Positions 59,503 to 64,000 of a stretch of DNA of 64,000 bases are shown here, piece after piece. Position 1 is the first letter of the stretch. Each line of letters starts with the position of its first letter. The translations under genes and the position numbers were made by a program. Under the pieces are notes generated by a model. The model saw nothing but the letters and a program-made list of their open reading frames with translations, had not been told where the DNA came from and made no database searches. This stretch comes from Opisthorchis felineus (Eukaryota > Platyhelminthes > Trematoda > Opisthorchiida > Opisthorchiidae), in assembly GCA_004794785.1 (NCBI GenBank), contig SJOL01006494.1:639418-703417 (forward strand), written 5' to 3'.

Positions 59503-61321
59503 GTGAGTGACTCTTGGCGAAACTGCTGACCGTATTCGGTTTCACGATATGAATTCGATGGGTCCCAGATTTGAACCTGCATTCGATCAGCTAACGGGTG
59601 GGGTTACCGTACAACACTGAACAACCTAGAGTGAAGTCAACACAGTAGATTCACACTTTTCAAGGCTAGCCTTGGAAAGCCCAAGTACAAGTGTGGTTTT
59701 TGAATGACATAAATGAGTGGTCATATTTTCAGTCAGTTGAAGAATATGCGAAATTCATTGAGAAAAGCCTGATGAAGAACTGGTGGATTTATCTCTTGGC
59801 CATATTCCGTTTTTTACCCAAAATTCTCGCCACACCAGGCAACTTGCCAGGTTGACAGACTCAGTCACTGATCCAGGCGACACCTTCGTGTCAAAAGCGA
59901 AACTTTGCCAAGCGATAAGTCCACCAGTTGTTTACCAAGCCTTTTCTGAGACGGTCATAAATAATTAGCCGTGAGTTTCGACTACTCAAGACCTTTCGTC
60001 CAACAAAGAAATCAGTTGAAGCAGTAACATGTAGAAAACGGCCAAAAAACACCCTAGAGTTTCTGATTTGAAGAACGGGCTCCAAAATAACCACAGGTAC
60101 TGTTTATGAAGGCCTTCTCCGTTTTTCTTGTGTTGTGATACATACATACCTATCCAACGAATGTGTTTTGGCCATTCAGAACGTCTGTATCACTCTCGAG
60201 TGCGAAGAGTTTTTACAAGGGCTACTTCTGATTTGACGGTGAGCGGGATTTACCTGTAATATGTTTACATTGTAAGAGATACACGTGACGAAAGGGTACA
60301 ATGTTCAACTATTAACTGGAAAGTCAAGAGTACCAAACAGTCTAGAGACTTTTGGGATGCGTAATTCTGATGATACCTAAAATGGATGAAATAGTTCAAC
60401 AGGGCTTCTCAGTCTTTCGACAACGATGAGGCTCACTTACAACATAAAATTTGGACTGAAATATAGATTATGGAAATTCCTAACCAAACGTCTGCCAATA
60501 CATGTTTACTTAGTGCACCTGAAATTCACCTAAATAAACCACGTTGGTTTAAAAAACGGAAACAGAATCGGTGGATTTGCTGTGGATTCATTTCAATAAA
60601 TGGCACGGACTATTACGCTTCAAGTGAATTCAATCCCTGAACTTGTCTTTACTTTAGCGCAGTTATATGCTGCTTGAATTGAAGTTATGCGATACTCGTT
60701 TTCGAAAGAAAGCCTAGTACAGAACGTAAGGCATATGGCCTCATCGTTGGCATGCACCTGCCGAACTTGTAATCAATCGCATCTGAAACCGAATCTTGCA
60801 CGCCTAATTTCCAGGCTGCGTACAAACTTTTAAAACACTCAATCCACAAAGCACGCACTGTTTTCATCCCGGTTTTGTTAATGTCAGCCGGCAATGGCAA
60901 AACCAACGGCTAATTTTTTCGCGCTCAACCTAACGAAGAAACGAAAGCAATGAATAATGGGAGAGCGCGTTATTGGCTGACATAAAACTTCTCACCTTGA
61001 TGGGATAACCACATATAGAGAGAGATCTTGTAAGGATATGGGTGGGACTAGGGGATGAAAGGGAGTCTTTTAGTATCTTCATCATGTGTGAGCCTTGTTA
61101 TATATAGTTGATTGCGTGATGATTTCACAGCAAGCTGTCACCTCCATTCTGTCTTTATTTCAGTGTGGAATTCCATATGGAATCGAGGAATACGCCAAAG
61201 CAGTCTATGCGATATTTATTTAGTATACCAACCGCACACCGTAGTTACCCAATGCTGTTGCCGGGGGTGTACGCAGAGTTATCTGGAACAGCTGTGTAAC
61301 CCCAATACAGCTGCACAGTAA
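59256..61321 (+). CDS. Insulin-like peptide precursor, two exons
   Basis: Secreted hormone of the insulin/relaxin superfamily, expected to act on the insulin receptor kinase. Exons 59256-59502 and 61164-61321 join in phase 1 at Val83 and give 134 residues. Order: signal peptide (about 1-30, hydrophobic core 14-26), B chain around 45-67, RSKR processing site at 73-76, a short C peptide, and the A chain ending near the C-terminus. The B chain reads CGMTLVRNLKIRCGLRGIY, with C-x11-C and the CGxxLVxxL...CGxRGxY pattern of insulin. The A chain has CC-x3-C-x8-C at residues 113, 114, 118 and 127, with Leu123-Glu124 as in insulin (L16-E17). Odd: extra Cys98 and Cys115, and no dibasic site before the A chain. 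The start is fixed by an in-frame TAA 21 bases upstream. Short divergent insulin-like peptides are known in flatworms. Confidence 0.93.
59503..61163 (+). other. Insulin-like peptide intron, 1.66 kb
   Basis: A phase 1 intron between the B-chain/C-peptide part and the A-chain exon, the classical place for an intron in insulin genes. It begins GTGAGT and ends TTATTTCAG. Open frames inside (59783-59968 +, 60685-60906 -) show no recognisable domain, and no repeat family of this window was seen in it. Confidence 0.8.
61164..61321 (+). CDS. Insulin-like peptide exon 2: C peptide end and A chain
   Basis: The acceptor (tgtctttatttcag) ends at 61163 and entry is phase 1, matching exon 1. The C-peptide part ends with single Arg residues (NRGIR), followed by SSLCD with an unpaired cysteine. 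The A chain VVTQCCCRGCTQSYLEQLCN follows, then eight codons to TAA at 61319. Spacing from the CC pair to the last Cys is identical to insulin. I see no AATAAA in the next 300 bases; ATATAC-like variants occur near 61412. Confidence 0.93.
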
Positions 61322-62970
61322 CCTAACCGCGAAATGAAAGGTGTTCGGAAGTGAAAATTCAGGCTTCATCTGTGATAACTGAAAACCATATTTTCTCGTT
61401 CCTGTTTGCAATATACACTTTTTTTTAGAACCTCGTGCTATGGGTAAAACTGAAAGTGTTACTTTGAGTAACAAATCCCCCGTATGCAGTGAGAACGATC
61501 ATATCTACCGTACAATCATTTACTTCCATTCGATGAAACCTCTAGTGGATCCCATCGGCCTGTGTTCATATCATGCGTGCCACCTAACAGTCCGAGCTAC
61601 ATTCCAGGCAAGTTCTACGACAATCGAAAGGATACCTGGAGATTAGTATGGAAGTCATGCTGAATCATTTTATATATAGCTTATTAGATGCGCCTATGAT
61701 GGCTTACACAGACTTGTGCTCCGTGTAACCATGTCCGTAAACCTTGGTACACACCACCAAGCCAACCAATATCATGACGCGGGAAAGGAAAATGCGAGAA
61801 TGAATTCATGCTGTTCTCAAAGTTATGCAAAACTGTCGTTTCAGAGAGGTTTGGTAAACAATCGGTGTTTATCAAACCTCTCTGAAACGATGACTACTCA
61901 GTTGGTCCCAAACATCTTCCAATTGACTGGGCAGAACTACCTTAAAGAATACCGTAGAACTGATTTAAATGACAATCCAGTATGAGACAAAAGTTTACAC
62001 ATCACGCGTACATTTCACCCGCATCCACAGCGGAACCAGTGAAATAATGTTAGCCTGGAGGACCTCCGTTTTTTTCCGAAAAAAGCCGGTGCGCCCAATC
62101 CAAACGTCACAGTGTGCAACACTCGAACATGAAAAAGTCGGCTGGCGGCAAGCGTCTTTAACATCTTTACATTGTAAAGCGGTTGTGTCCACACTCTCAC
62201 AAGTCCAAGATCGAGGTCAGCTAACCCCAAGCCTACCGTGGCGAGGTCCGCCGAAAATCAGTCGACCGACAAGTGTTGTCTGGCAGTCACACAGATGGAT
62301 AGTGATCGACGGTCTCGTCCACAAGACACAATTGACATGATCCATGCGTCTGTGAGAGCCTTGAGGTAAATCGGTGCGGACATTAACCCTAACCAGGAAA
62401 GGAAGAAGCGCTTGCCTCAGGAACGCTTACCTAGGTGAGCCGTTTTTTTCTGGCGACCAAGTACAGATGGCGATGCAGTATGGGTAGTGAGTTTTAGCTG
62501 TCAACGAGGCTGTGCGTTTTTTCAGTACAACCATTGATGAGGTGGGGCCAGTGGCGTTGTTACGCGTCTTCTCGTGTTGAACATAAAGCTAAGTTGAGAA
62601 CGTAATCTGGCGTCAAATTTGTGAAATCATTTTTCTCCGATAACGTGGACTTTGGGTAATGATCTGTGTCTAAATAATATTCCTGGTGGCCTTACCATGC
62701 AGGCACCAGCTGTAGCATAAAGGAATTCCATAGGTGGTAGAGATGAGTCCACTTAATGTTTTTTGGTTTCAAACTCGAAATGTACACACGTCTGAACTGA
62801 GTGTATCGAATCTCTTCCGTATGTTCATTTCGGAATATGCCTCTCATTATTGGAAAACTTCCTATGCAGAAACATCGTCCGTGGAGGCACGTGGCCCACA
62901 AAAGCAACACAAACTGTGAACAAGCCGATTAGAGCAGCGACCAAAACTGCCTGGAGGAAGCTGTTCAACG
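61322..62970. other. Downstream of insulin-like peptide gene, no gene seen
   Basis: Holds the hairpin at 61836-61890. The 123-codon + frame at 61969-62340 overlaps - frames and matches nothing I know. Its first part is GC-richer and may be repeat-derived. Confidence 0.5.
61836..61890. repeat. Near-perfect 25-bp hairpin with 5-base loop
   Basis: The arm 61836-61860 (TCGTTTCAGAGAGGTTTGG...) and the arm 61866-61890 are reverse complements except one G/A difference, which still pairs as G-U in RNA. Loop ATCGG. No flanking transposase was recognised. Confidence 0.9.
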
Positions 62971-62979
62971 GACCAATCG

Positions 62980-63793
62980 ATGCAGACCACAACGAGAACA
63001 AATCGTAAGCGGACCAATGAAATTACGATAAAGCTGTCCCCCAACCAGTCACATCGAGATTTAAGATACTCTTTTAAAGAACTGCATAGACGCAAGCAGG
63101 TAAGGAGGAAGTACCCACCCAACCTCGCACTGATGATATCTACGCGACTGATAACGTGCTCAGAGCTAACGGTTATCAATTTAGATTCATAGCCAAGAAT
63201 ATGACCAAATGTCCGACCTAATTCTTTGCCACGACTGTTGCAAAAAATATAATCTAACCGAGTGTACTCTGTAAAGGCAATCTGTTGGCAGACAATCGAT
63301 CACCACTTGTTTCAATCCCTACAAGGCACGTTTCCTGCTGCAACCAACCCTTTGCCCAACTTAAGCCTCAAAGATAACATGTCAGTCCTCTTTAAGAATA
63401 TGGTTGTGTATCCCTTCTCCTACTGTTGTTTAGCTGAGTATGTTGGGCGCACGACGCGGCAACTTGCTGAGAGAATATGTGACCGTCCGTCTTACCGGAG
63501 CCTAATTAGACTCGATGGGCTAGCCAAAAGCTCGCGCGCGTCACATAAGTGACACCGGTCACATCAATGCAAACGAGTCGCTTCATGTCATCTACCGAGT
63601 ACCCACCAGACTGCCAGTATCGATCCAACGGCTTTACTTGACTACGGCCGTAGCGGTCGCAATACGACTGGGAAATCCGGTACCATACTGCCAAGAAGGA
63701 TTCGTAGATATGAGACTGTCTTGGTCATGTGACACAAATCGATCGACCCAGTCACTCAACGGCGCTCTAGACCACCTCACAGCATCCGGTTAA
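62980..63793 (+). mobile_element. Penelope-like element: GIY-YIG endonuclease and 3' end remnant
   Basis: 63088-63160 repeats the terminal motif of the window start. From 63262 the frame reaches EYVGRTTRQLAERI (GIY-YIG core), then shifts by one frame near 63545 to SDTGH, SLHVIYRVP, TTAVAVAIRLGNP and a TAA at 63791. The order matches the C-terminal endonuclease of Penelope-like retroelements. One frameshift and a lost segment after AERI show it is not functional. AT-rich sequence follows to the window end. Confidence 0.85.
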
Positions 63794-64000
63794 ATGCGAA
63801 CTGGGTTTCGCTGACAAACAGTTTAGTGACTAATCTTGGTTGTTTATCTAATTATCTAACTCTTTAAACCATTAGATATGTACTGATCTCACAACGAGAT
63901 TCCACAAACACTAATGTTCGTCACTGAGCTCGCATCGCCTCATTTTCATTGCGTTATCATACTGGAATCAAGAAACACTCCAAACAGGACAGAGTCCAAA
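63794..64000. other. Window end, no gene seen
   Basis: Includes TATCTAATTATCTAACTC, which could be the 3' tail of the element before it. Nothing else is visible. Confidence 0.5.

Noticed and set aside
61440..61646. 68-codon frame after the insulin-like peptide as a further exon or gene
   Set aside because: The peptide gene already ends with a natural stop after the A chain, and this frame has no recognisable motif.
61836..61890. miRNA precursor
   Set aside because: The stem is too perfect and the loop too short for a usual animal miRNA; kept only as a hairpin.

Overview
The window looks like nuclear DNA of a flatworm, most likely a trematode. Long introns, canonical GT-AG splice sites, no operon-like coding, and a dense load of decayed retroelements point to an animal. 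The LINE, the Penelope-like GIY-YIG remnants and the hammerhead-like repeats resemble families I associate with trematodes. The species assignment is inference. Nearly all the open frames are chance or transposon frames. Two real host genes can be rebuilt by hand from short exons with matching splice phases, both on the + strand.

The first gene (7461 to 54970) is an opsin-type seven-transmembrane receptor in six recognisable exons. TM1 is at 7461-7629, TM2 at 27539/27564-27701, TM3 at 32902-33020, TM4 at 36812-36908, ECL2 to the start of TM6 at 42166-42385, and TM6/TM7 at 54782-54970. Four consecutive junctions agree in phase (2/2, 1/1, 2/2, 0/0). The TM7 retinal-binding lysine is present, as are the disulfide cysteines and the TM6 WLP motif. 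However, (E/D)RY reads HRF, NPxxY reads APLAY, and neither usual counterion position (113, 181) is acidic. This suggests a divergent opsin, perhaps of the RGR/peropsin/retinochrome kind, that may isomerise retinal rather than signal. The start-codon exon was not found, and the TM1-TM2 junction spans about 20 kb that includes a 756-base assembly gap.

The second gene (59256 to 61321), 4.3 kb downstream on the same strand, is a two-exon insulin-like peptide precursor of 134 residues. It has a signal peptide, a B chain with textbook spacing, an RSKR cleavage site and an A chain with the exact CC-x3-C-x8-C spacing. It also carries extra cysteines that could make a fourth disulfide.

The rest is introns and intergenic DNA full of repeats. 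They include LINE endonuclease (4.45-5.5 kb, +) and reverse transcriptase (18.8-20.3 kb, -) remnants, and Penelope-like fragments at both window ends and at 42.7-43.6 kb. There is also a Gypsy-type integrase relic (49.05-49.6 kb, -), foldback/SINE-like repeats with B-box-like sequence, a 0.47-kb inverted repeat pair (45.2-45.7 and 52.1-52.6 kb), and several hammerhead-ribozyme-like sequences. One strong 25-bp hairpin lies at 61836-61890. No tRNA, rRNA, CRISPR or bacterial feature was seen.
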